Assembly: GCA_009760855.2 (NCBI GenBank)
Contig: WPIO01000001.1
Span: 22,430,001 to 22,494,000, forward strand
From: Cristatella mucedo
Lineage: Eukaryota; Bryozoa; Phylactolaemata; Cristatellidae
DNA: 64,000 nucleotides
Direction of reading: 5' to 3'
The notes beneath the pieces were generated by a model that saw only the letters and a program-made list of their open reading frames with translations, was not told where the DNA came from and did not search any database. How positions within the stretch are numbered: the first letter of the stretch is position 1; each line of letters starts with the position of its first letter. Positions 50,901-59,600 of this stretch are shown one piece after another. A program made the translations under genes and the position numbers.

Positions 50901-53900
50901 TTTGACACTCCAAAAAAGCTAAAAACCCATAGAGTGATAAGCTTTAGTAAAGTGATTTTGTGGACTTGTCTTTTTCCTGTGTGCCTTGAGTGCATACCGG
51001 TGCATGATTCTGTGCAAATTACTAATCACGTATCCTAATAACCAGTGGCTCCGAGTGTCTTCCTACTTGCTCTTGCATGCTTGTTTAGGCTTGATATCTT
51101 TCTTGTGATTTAGTCTCGATTATTCTTTCTCTTGCAGCAAGTTGCAAAGCATCTGGATAGAGATTCGGTTCTTAGTTCCCTTCCAGCATACGATGTGCCT
51201 ATAAAGAGATTTAGTTCTCTTAGGGGCATTATATAACTATGCTATTACTATTATTATTACTAATAATATTACACAGAAGACACTGTTGTCATGGTGAGAA
51301 TCGACCACGATGACAAACTCAATCAGGCAATTGCCTAACGATGTGTGAAGCTCCCTACCCAATCGGGCAGACAAGCCGCACCGTGCACCGATGGCAGCCG
51401 GCAGTGCACAGCAGGCGACCGGCCTTCTGGTGGTCTGCAGATATTTTCTGGCTGCCGAAAATCGAGAGTTTGCACACAGCTGCCCAAAGCATGAAAAGGA
51501 ACACATACAATGGAAGATAAACGGTTCACTGGGTGCAATTAAGATCAAAGAGGTTCCAAAAAATCCACATGATCCCAGCTGATATAGGGCTGACCCCAAA
51601 AATCCATGCACCGTGGGAATCAAGATATAACAGCAAATATTATGCATTTTATGGACTCCTAACCAAAAAGGACTCACTAGAACACTTGATTTGCATGAGA
51701 TAACAATTGCATGAGATAGCATTGAACCTTTGCTTTGATCCCTCCCAGCCTTCGAGCACCTCAAATTCTCTAAACTCACTAGCTGCATGCATTGATGACA
51801 TCCGCACATGGATGGCAGCAAATTTTCTAAAACTTAACGATGATAAAACTAACTTACTAGTTATGGGCAAACCCAGTGTGATCCACAGATTGGACAGGCT
51901 GACTCTCAAAATTGGCTCTGCCAGCATATCTCCAGTTGAATCAGCTCGAAATCTAGGTGTCATATTCCAAAGCGACCTCTCGTTAGACGACCATATCAGC
52001 TCCACAGTCAAATCCGCCTATTTTCAGCTTCATAACATTGCTAAAATTCGGGCTTGTTTAGATAAAGATACCACATCTAAGTTGGTCCATGCATTCGTGA
52101 CATCCCGTCTCGACTTCTGCAACTCACTGCTTACTGGCCTACCAGCATGTGCGATCAGGCGATTGCAGCTGGTGCAAAACTCGGCAGCTAGACTTGTCTG
52201 CCGTGAGCGTCGCAATTGCCACATTACTCCACTTCTCGCCGACCTGCACTGGCTACCAGTCAAACAACGGATTGACTTCAAGGTTTTGTCGCTCACTTTT
52301 AGGTCCCTTCATTCTATGGCTCCAGCCTATCTGTCAGATATACTACCCCATCAGGCCAAGCATCGTACCACCCGCTTTTCGGAATCCAACAGTCTACAAA
52401 TACCTCGTACAAACCTTAAATCCTTTGGAGACCGTACATTTAGTTCATATGCTCCCAAAGCCTGGAACTCCCTCCCGACCTGCGTCAGAACATCCCCTGA
52501 CCTGACCACATTTAAAAGGAACCTAAAAAGCACACCTATTTAGGACAGCATTTAGTGGGTCCCTGTGATTCGTCCTTGATGTGCTTATGCGTGCTGACAC
52601 TGGGCATGCTGCCACTAACCACATTTGCATGCTGACCCTGTGCATGTCACCCCTAACCATATTATTCATTTCGTTTGTTTTTCAAGCATGATTTTACTTG
52701 CCATTCAATTGCATTTCACTTTACAGCAAATGTAAAACGCCTAGAGAGAGATTAAGTTCTCTGAGGGCGCTTTATCAAGTGAATTATTATTATTATTATT
52801 ATTATAGCAATATCTGGAACAAAAAATGCATGCTGCTGTCTTGGCTGGCTTACTATGTATGAAAAATATGTAAGACTACTTGCTTGGTGGTTTCAAGTGG
52901 AATTAAAATAATTGCTATTTCCGAAGGATAGTTTTGCTGGCACCACCAGGACACAGCGAAGTGTGGGTTTTTGGATGCACCCAAGGTCCCCTCTCAAGAA
53001 ATAAATCTCGAAAACTGTGCCAGACACTTCTTCCAAGGTCAATGTTTGAGACATCTGGTTTTGCTCATGCAAACGTGTAGACCAGACCTGGTTCTAGACT
53101 ACCGAAGATATTAATAGTTCAATCGGAGTGAGAAACGAGCCAACAACGTTTTCTGATGTAAAAAGAGCGGTGGGATTAAACTGCAACAATAGTCTGTGAA
53201 AATACCTACAAAGCTAAAAGCTAAGGTGATCTGCATGGATTGACAAGTTTGAACTGAGATTATGAGAGGAATTTCAATTAAGTACATGCTAAGAATTAAG
53301 AAAAAAATGTTCAAAAGAATTTCCTAATTCTTTGATCATCAGAAAAAAATTATGGGCCATTTTTTCTTAGTACAGCGCTATCGAGTTCTTGCACTGTTTT
53401 TGAACCACGTCTTTGGTTGTATATACTCAAAATAACATGCTTTAAACACTTGATGATTGCTGAGAAAATACCCAACACGGCTGTTGAGTTACATTGTTAG
53501 CTAGGAGGATACTTGATACATCCAGAAAATCTTACTTCCCGATGCCCAGACGGTACTATATAATAACATCCTTCTAAAATACAGCTAATTCAGAAGACAG
53601 AAAGTGCTCTTCTGCTGCTATATAAAGGAGGCTGTTGCAGCTGCTAACCTTTAACCTTTTCATTATCACACAGGTTGCCAGTTTGCTGTATTTGCCTTTT
53701 AAAGAGAAAACCAATAGTATGCATGTATGCAAAGAGAAAATGGAGGAGGCAGCTATAGCATCGAACCAGTTCTTTTCGTGTTTCAAGCTTCAGTAACTCA
53801 GAATAATAAACTAACCGTGGCAATCAGGTGCTTTGCGACTATTGGCGACAGATCTTCTTTCTCTGCAGGTCGAAGATATAGCTTACGGCCTAGGGCAAGA

Positions 53901-54719
53901 TGCTTACACTTCCCGACCCATGGCGTGGGTTCGAGTACCGCAGCAGGCAATTTTTAGTACAAAGTTCAAGCCACTATACACACAAGGTGGTAGAATCAGC
54001 TGACCATTACTTTTACTTTACTTTGGTTCTTTAAAGATTTCCAGACTGTTGAACATAGAACTCAGTCCATTCTGGTATTTTCTTTCATGGCATATACCTC
54101 TGTGCTACAAACTTGCTCCGATTTTAGCTGTGCCTTTCATCTTCGTTGAGAGAGAGAGAGAGAAAGAGAGAGGGAGGTAAACTGTTTTGGCCAAGGTTAC
54201 TGACCAAAACTGTATAGGCATAGACGATGCTACAGAAAATACCTCAGTGCAGAAGCCACTTAGCTTTAATTTATCAGTGACATCAAATGTATAGTGCCAT
54301 TACATTAACCGACTGATCCTGCTTTTATCTAACCAATGCCACATTGATCTCACTATCTCGACAGTATGCTCTTAGACATACTGTATACCAAATGTATACA
54401 TTTATACGAGACCTATTTTCAATGACCCCCTATTCAATGGAGGCAGCATGATGCTAATAACATAGCTTATATTCTACAAACGTTAATTAATGACTTAGTA
54501 GCATCCAGTAATAAGAGTTGTTGGTTAGTATGCTGAAAATGTTGAAAGGTACTTTGATATTCACCTTGAGGGCCTGAGGCTTGGGTGCACCTTCAGAGAA
54601 CTGCTGAACTTGATGCCGTGACACAGTTATACAAGCTGCTCTTTGATTATACATACCCACAAATTCATCCTCCGTGACATCACCAGAGACGGTAAGCTGA
54701 GATAAAAGGTGCATGTAAC
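44781..54719 (-). CDS. GNPNAT1: Glucosamine-6-phosphate N-acetyltransferase (C-terminal ~131 codons in 4 exons)
   Basis: The enzyme transfers an acetyl group from acetyl-CoA to glucosamine-6-phosphate, giving N-acetylglucosamine-6-phosphate for UDP-GlcNAc, and hence for chitin, glycans and O-GlcNAc. Joining 54719-54657, 49613-49483, 48935-48874 and 44922-44781 gives one uninterrupted GNAT-fold sequence with the family landmarks YYVTVVEDKSTGRVVASATL, GRIEDVVVDSDYRGAQLGKL (acetyl-CoA loop R-x-x-x-L-G-K-L) and YERFGF...NYMVIRF-stop. All three introns have AG acceptors and GT donors with matching phases (1, 0, 2). The length equals residues ~54-184 of the 184-residue human protein. The N-terminal exon(s), with the expected G-L-x-x-R-P-L segment, were not found up to 64 kb. 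No disabling change is seen, so it is probably an active gene cut by the window. Confidence 0.93.
45175..45290 (-). repeat. Second-family LINE 3' terminus in GNPNAT1 intron
   Basis: On plus, TATGTCCGTTTGTAGCTCCA, CAAAGCCACAAGGAC and GGAGAGTTTTCTATGGCTGA match the reverse complement of the 16.56-kb terminus. It sits 250 bases upstream of the last GNPNAT1 exon. Confidence 0.7.
45295..48870 (-). other. GNPNAT1: GNPNAT1 intron, remainder
   Basis: About 3.6 kb of mostly AT-rich intron with no recognised exon or transposon. Short frames on both strands (for example 46054-46356 and 47833-48168 on plus) are anonymous. Confidence 0.5.
48874..48935 (-). CDS. GNPNAT1: GNPNAT1 internal exon (acetyl-CoA loop)
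   Basis: The acceptor TTTGATGTATCTGTTGCAG precedes CGT at 48935, and the donor GTAAGT follows CT at 48874. It encodes RGRIEDVVVDSDYRGAQLGK plus two bases of Leu. The R-G-A-Q-L-G-K-L sequence is the pyrophosphate-binding loop that defines GNAT acetyltransferases. Confidence 0.93.
49330..49470 (-). repeat. Second-family LINE 3' terminus overlapping the GNPNAT1 intron edge
   Basis: A (TGTA)n tail at 49338-49351 is followed on plus by TCTCCGTCTGTAACTCCACA, GGAGAGTTTTGTATAGCGCA and CTAAGCGGCTTTCGGTACAC, the best match to the reverse complement of the 16.56-kb copy. It ends within about 15 bases of the donor side of the adjacent exon. Confidence 0.8.
49483..49613 (-). CDS. GNPNAT1: GNPNAT1 internal exon
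   Basis: A 131-base exon with acceptor AGAGCTGTCTTGTAG and donor GTGAGT. With one base from the previous exon it encodes 44 residues, ERFRKLQASPDTYYVTVVED and then KSTGRVVASATLLMEFKFIR, ending ACAL. It covers the first helix and strands of the GNAT core and aligns without gaps to the vertebrate protein apart from one residue after Ala-Ser. Confidence 0.93.
49620..50500 (-). other. GNPNAT1: GNPNAT1 intron sequence
   Basis: No recognised feature. The minus frame that continues upstream of the exon to 49890 is intronic read-through, because a good acceptor defines the exon start at 49613. Confidence 0.5.
50505..51250 (+). mobile_element. Decayed LINE 3' end
   Basis: In broken plus frames, remnants of Gln-Leu-Val-Gln-Lys-Ser-Ala-Ala (near 50537), Asn-Phe-Lys-Ser-Leu-Lys-Asp-Arg-Ala-Phe-Ser-Tyr-Tyr-Ala-Pro-Lys (about 50812-50860) and Trp-Lys-Ser-Leu-Pro-Thr mark the end of a CR1/L2 reverse transcriptase. 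It ends with the terminal stem-loop (51190-51230) and ATT repeats to 51260. It lies in the GNPNAT1 intron in antisense. Confidence 0.8.
51724..52805 (+). mobile_element. 5'-truncated CR1/L2-type LINE with open reverse-transcriptase frame
   Basis: The frame is open for 278 codons (51707-52543). It begins just after the catalytic YADD position (FDPSQPSSTSNSLN) and runs through MAANFLKLNDDKTNLLVMGK, FQSDLSLDDHIS, KLVHAFVTSRLDFCNSLLTG, LADLHWLPVKQRIDFKV and APKAWNSLP. The 3' UTR (52544-52730) has TGCTGAC/CATGC minirepeats, then the stem-loop AAAACGCCTAGAGAGAG ... CTCTGAGGGCGCTTT and (ATT)n to 52805. It lies in GNPNAT1's intron in antisense. Missing the endonuclease and catalytic region, it cannot move by itself. 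The intact remainder suggests a fairly recent insertion. No clear target-site duplication was seen. Confidence 0.93.
52732..52785 (+). promoter_or_regulatory. LINE 3' terminal stem-loop (best copy)
   Basis: The terminus folds with outer arms near AAACGCC / GGGCGCTTT and inner arms AGAGA / TCTCT around a GATTAAG loop. In other copies the outer arm is AAAGCGCC. It immediately precedes the ATT repeat, the usual place of the reverse-transcriptase recognition element in this LINE clade. Confidence 0.6.
52810..53860 (-). other. GNPNAT1: GNPNAT1 intron, no recognised feature
   Basis: AT-rich sequence without recognised exon, repeat array or transposon end. Confidence 0.45.
53862..53955 (+). mobile_element. 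tRNA-like SINE head remnant
   Basis: An A-box-like TAGCTTACGGCCTAGGGCAA (53879-53898) and a B-box-like GGTTCGAGTACC (53928-53939) have the right spacing for a tRNA-derived SINE. The body is not recognisable. Confidence 0.5.
54147..54174. repeat. Short (AG)n tract
   Basis: About 13 AG units with one AAAG interruption, in the GNPNAT1 intron. Confidence 0.9.
54657..54719 (-). CDS. GNPNAT1: GNPNAT1 internal exon (first one visible)
   Basis: Acceptor TATATTTTCAG and donor GTATGT bracket 63 bases. The exon starts in phase 1, needing one base from an upstream exon to make Gly or Arg, and encodes YMHLLSQLTVSGDVTEDEFV plus one base. It aligns with the FFKVLGQLTETG...PEQF helix of the human enzyme. 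The preceding exon was searched for by eye to the end of the window and not found. Confidence 0.9.
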
Positions 54720-54724
54720 CTGAA

Positions 54725-56160
54725 AATATAACACAATATCATAACAGTCAGTTACTATCGAATGACATAAACACTCAGAAAAAGTAATAAGTGGCTCCTC
54801 ATACGAAAGAAGTTAAGAAACCATTCAAGCAGTATTAACACATGTCAAATATCTGACGAAGCTTCTACATAAAAAACTGCCACAAATAGAGATGTTCATT
54901 CTCTCTTGTGGTATCAGCTCAATAGGCTGGTTTTTCCAACACACCGTGAGTGTATGATCACAAACACTAATAACCAGCTTACTTTTTGTTTACAAGATCT
55001 TAACAAATTTAAGGCTTATTGGGAGGTCAAAGATTTGAGTAAGTGCTAATGAAGTCGCTGGCAGATAGAGCAGCAAACGACAGTTTTCAATAGTATGCTG
55101 CTCCATTACTTGAGCATTGGTCCCTTACACTGAGATTGCCGGTTTGTACCAACCGAAGTGTAAATACAATTAGATCGGCGTGCAGGCCTTCAAAGGGACG
55201 TTTTCAGCTTAAAAACGACACAAAAATATATAAAAGATTAGAAGAAAAAGCATGTGCACGTAACTATATTTGCTTAATAACCATGTCGCTCTCTTATACT
55301 TCCTACCCAGACTTTAAATGATTCTCCACCACACAGCAAAGCAGTATTTCGACAGCATCTCGGCAAGTCGGGGGGGGGGACAGGGAGTCAGGGGCAGGGC
55401 TACACAAACATACAAATAGTGTGGCCAACAATGCCTCCCAACAGCTTTTTTGTCAACGATACAGCACCATAAGCTTGGTAATAAATACATACAGAGTGAA
55501 TAAATAAATACAGACTGAAACACATGGTCGACTGTAGTTTTACGAGGAAGCATACAATGTAAATGCAGTGTCATGTCAAATAGTGCACTAAATAATATCA
55601 TAAGCAAGTTTCTAGCTGCACTTGAAGTTGGACTTCCAGCCAAGCTTAAAGAAAATAACATATTATTAAGATACTCGCTCAGCGCTGTGAAGACTATTAA
55701 ATAAGCCCTATACTCAGTTGCGTGCACTGCAAGTTCACAGAGAGGTTTGCTATTGCACCAGCAATTCGTGCTGGATTCCACTATTTCCTCTTACCCGAGC
55801 TAGGCTTGAATTCTTGAGCCCGGCTAGCACCCCTCCCCAAATTGGTATCAGCTGCAGTGCTTAGGTCTATGGGGACAACGCAGCTTTTAAGAATGCTTGC
55901 CCCTCCCTCCACAACGAGTTTCGCCCCATCAAATGAGATAGCACCAAGTTACCACTCCCCCATCCCCGAAAGGGAAAAACTGCGGCAGTGACGTTCTTCA
56001 CCTGAAATACCGATAAGTGTACGAAAAACAGCACGGACGTATACCGTGGTTACATTCTTAGCTTTTAATCAGTTTTCTGGTTTACTCATCTGAAAACGAA
56101 ATTTTAGTTCTAACATCTGCATTGCAGAGCATAGAAGGATAGCGATGAGCTTTCTTCTGC
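54725..56160 (-). other. Probable GNPNAT1 intron or upstream DNA
   Basis: No exon is recognised. It contains a G run near 55370-55380. A minus frame of 155 codons at 55314-55781 is Cys/Leu-rich and anonymous. Confidence 0.4.
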
Positions 56161-57320
56161 CCATTCCTACACATATGTTCTGTTTAGATGCTCCCCTAAA
56201 TCACCTCTCTCCAGTACAACTACAAAACATACTAGCTTGGGGGAGGCAACTAACGATGAGGTGTTGTAGAGAATTATTGTGAGAGTAATGTCAGGGGTGG
56301 AGCTCCATCGGCCAGAAGCTCCAATAGGCCGGCTCCAGGCAAAACATACAGCAACAAAGGAGAGAACAGCAGGCTTAGAACTTGGTCCCAAACCTTTAAC
56401 GAGTCAAGTCCATTTGTTTTTGGTTTTCTGCAAACCCAAGCGGCAACCACACTCCCATCTTTTGAACCTGGCCCATTGACTCCAGGTGGAGACAAAAGGT
56501 CTTCTGGTGGCAATTTATTTGCTCGGGCCAATTTCTGCATGGTTGGCATCCATTTTCTTTTAAAAGCACGTTCAAACGGATGGAACGGATTTATGCCGAG
56601 ATCCAATATTTTAGCTGCTCTTCAGATGGAAGCAAATGCAGGTCAAACTGCTGTTCTACTAACTCAGAGCAGGCAGAAGCTCATCATTGATGGCATAGAG
56701 CAAAAGTAGATGCAGCTGCACAATTGGCAATGCATGAACTCGAGCTGTAAAACTGGTACAAACGCACCACGTGAAACCAAACCTGCCACTCGGATCGGCA
56801 CACAGAAACGAGGACTTTTTAAGGCAATATCAAAAGCATACCATTGGATTCCAGCCGCAGAACTGCAAGCAAGAATTAACCGACTAACCAATTGACCTAA
56901 AATTGATAATGCATAGCATGCACCAGCACAAGCCCCCATCCCACAAGCCGTTGCTAGCACGAAGTTCACAGGCTTGCAATGATCTGCACGGAAACTTGCC
57001 TGCCCCAAAAGCACAAGTACACGTGGCACTAGCTCATGAAGGCACAAAGGCAGACGAAGGATCATCTAGTCACTATATGAAGTGCTGCCTTGTGCAGTTT
57101 GTTTTTACAAGGGGCTGTCTATTGACGACTACTAAAGGTTTCTTGTGGTCACCGAACTTACAGCACCAACAGCCAAGCTCTGTGGTAGTCTTTCTAATAA
57201 ACCTGATGCCCAATGGTGCATCTTCGAGCAGATAAAAGGTCGGTGGGCAGGGGAGTGGAAAACAACACATCCAGTTAGCTGGGCTGAAGCCACAAATCTT
57301 TGCTCGCAATTTTTATGAAA
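56160..57320 (-). other. Coding-like but unrecognised segment
   Basis: Long minus frames abut across shifts: 57073-57309, 56664-57065 (133 codons, hydrophobic, Ala/Cys/Gly-rich) and 56274-56606 (110 codons, including NPFHPFERAFKRKWMPTMQK). A third minus frame has LVEQQFDLHLLPSEEQLKYW near 56600-56660. The plus strand is also partly open. The pattern suggests a decayed coding sequence, possibly a DNA transposon or retrocopy, but I do not recognise a family. A sideroflexin resemblance was considered and dropped. Confidence 0.25.
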
Positions 57321-57581
57321 AATCTAGGTCTACCTGAAATCAGTAGGTGGCATATCAGCCACTTGCCAACGTTTTCATGCACCCCTGGAGGCAGCCGGAA
57401 GCAGGCAGCATCTGAGCCGGCGGCAAACTAAAGGGTAGAATGCATACTGACATGGGGGGGGGGGGCTAAACGTGCTGTTCATACTCTGCAACTCCACAGA
57501 AGGCAAGAGGGATGCTGTGGATGCTATATTAAAGTGGGCCAGTTAGTTATGCAAGCAATTTCTGGAAAGTGCTCGGGTAGA

Positions 57582-57977
57582 TGCTAATAATAATAATAAT
57601 AATGCACTTGATAAAGCGCCCTCAGAGAACTTTCTCTTTCTAGGTGCTTTACATTTGCTGCAAAGGGAAATGCGATTGAATGGTAAGTAAAGTCATGCTT
57701 GAAAAACAAACAAAATGAATAATATGGTTAGGGGTGACATGCACAGGGTCAGCATGCAAATCTGGTTAGTGGCAGCATGCACAGTGTCAGCACGCATAAG
57801 CACACGAAGGACGAATCACAGGGACCTACTAAATGCTGTCCTAAATAGGCGTTTTTAAGTTCCTTTTAAATGTGGTCAGGTCAGGGGATGTTCTGACACA
57901 AGTCGGGAGGGAGTTCCAGCCTTTGGGAGCATACGAACTAAATGCACGGTCTCCAAAGGATTTAAGGTTAGGGTTAT
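57582..57977 (-). mobile_element. LINE 3' end, 5'-truncated (same family as 52 kb copy)
   Basis: On plus it starts with (AAT)n at 57584-57603, the stem-loop GATAAAGCGCCCTCAGAGAA, the 3' UTR with AGCATGCACAGTGTCAGCAC and the end of the reverse-transcriptase frame (AGTTCCAGCCTTTGGGAGCA) to 57977. It is highly similar to the reverse complement of 52470-52805, so it is probably one of the younger insertions. Confidence 0.9.
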
Positions 57978-57979
57978 GT

Positions 57980-58430
57980 AGATGCAAGATGCCAGCTCAC
58001 AGAAACCTAGGAAGCAGCCACCGGTCAATGCAGCAGCCACCGCTAAAGGCTGTGGCATCGGTCGGAGCCTTTAGCCTGATCAACCGGCAAGCCTGCCAGC
58101 ATAGCCTATTCTTCACGGGGCCCTTGGGGTGATCGTTGGAGCCGTGTGTCGGCCTCATATTCGAAGGCAAGGCTCCAAATATGAAGAGTTGATACATTGC
58201 GGTACGGCGTGGCACGAGGCGTGCATCCCACCCATACAAGAATACCCGACAGCCAGTCCGCAGGTGAAAGGAAAAGTGTGGCAACATATGCAAGACCATA
58301 GCACACGGCATGACAGGGCGAATTTCGATGCTTACAATGAATTACCGAGAAGAGAGATACCGTGCGACGTGCTTTCATTTTGGCCAACAAAAAGCCACAA
58401 CTCTCAATCCTTTCTGTATACATAGAAATA
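57980..58430 (+). mobile_element. Possible decayed hAT-type transposase fragment
   Basis: A 98-codon plus frame (58129-58425) ends with FDAYNELPRREIPCDVLSFW, which resembles the C-terminal dimerisation region of hAT transposases (a leucine/proline-rich patch, then P...D-x-L-x-W). The rest of the frame is unremarkable and no terminal inverted repeats were identified nearby. The match is short. Confidence 0.3.
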
Positions 58431-58434
58431 AGAA

Positions 58435-59600
58435 CCACTGAACAAATGAACATATCACGGTGCCTACAGGTGCTCTACACATAGCGGGGGCCGGCCGACT
58501 GACTGCCGTGGGATAACCACACAGCACAAGCATCGTTTTTCTCATATTCAACTAAGGCGGTGTGCAGCTGGCATGATGTGCTTACTGACAAGCAATATTT
58601 CAGTACAGCTAAGGGCTAGCCTATCTGAATCGAGAAAAAATAAAAAAACATCGTTGGGCACTCAGTATGGAAATACAAGGGCCCTATGCTGCCCTAGCTG
58701 CTGGCATACCAATAGACCTAGATCCTACACATAATGATCACACCTAGTACAATTTTTAAGGAGGCAACACAAACATGTTCTTCGTCTAGGATACCAGCAG
58801 CCCTTCACACTCGATACCTGTTTTGAGTGTAGCCCAAAAAACAATGACAGCAGTGGGACAATTGTTTAGGCTCAAGCAAAAGCAACTTTATGGTGTCTAT
58901 GACATAAACAGCATCCGAAATGAAAGCACTTTCATTTGACTTTTATAAATGGAAGTGACTGGAGAGAAATGTGACCCCTGACTGAAAGAAGCAGATACAT
59001 TTTCATAGCATGACAATGTATTTGAGGCTTTGAGGCGCTGCTGAAGCCCCATGCTCTGTTCGATGCCAAAGAATTGGCTACAGTGAACAGAAATGCCGTG
59101 TAGCAAGGTAGCCATGGCGGCAACACTGACGATGGTGCTTTTCTACTGCACACATGACCGCTTGCTGCAGTGGCGACTGCATCGAGCTGCCCCAGAGTTC
59201 CCTAGAGCACATCGGCGACTAATGTGAGGACATGGCGGTTCTTGAAATGCTAAGTCCGTTATGCTCAAACGACATGCTGCCTAAGGGCTCAAGCTAGCCC
59301 AACAATTCAACGAACCAAACATGTCCCAACGTGCACAACCAGCTGACTAACAAGCCTACAACGTATATGCAATAACGAGAGGTCAAGATAATGCCTGGCA
59401 GAAAACCTACTCAAATTAAGCAGGCTGGGTGCAAAGAGTATACACGAGCAGGCAAGATGCAGTCAGTGACAGTCAACAGAAGATCTACAGTGAAATATCA
59501 AAACAGGTATGGCGGGAACTTCGAGCTGAGTACCCGCTCGTTTGGTATTCCTGGCATTGTCTCGAGACGCTCAGCACGGGTCCACACAAGCACCAGTGTG
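58435..59600. other. Stretch without recognised gene
   Basis: No gene is recognised. Frames at 58897-59153 (minus) and 59391-59600 (plus) are anonymous; the latter may be the start of the LINE that follows. Confidence 0.35.

Noticed and set aside
56664-57065. Sideroflexin-like membrane protein
   Set aside because: A few hydrophobic phrases looked similar, but the order of conserved motifs does not match that family.
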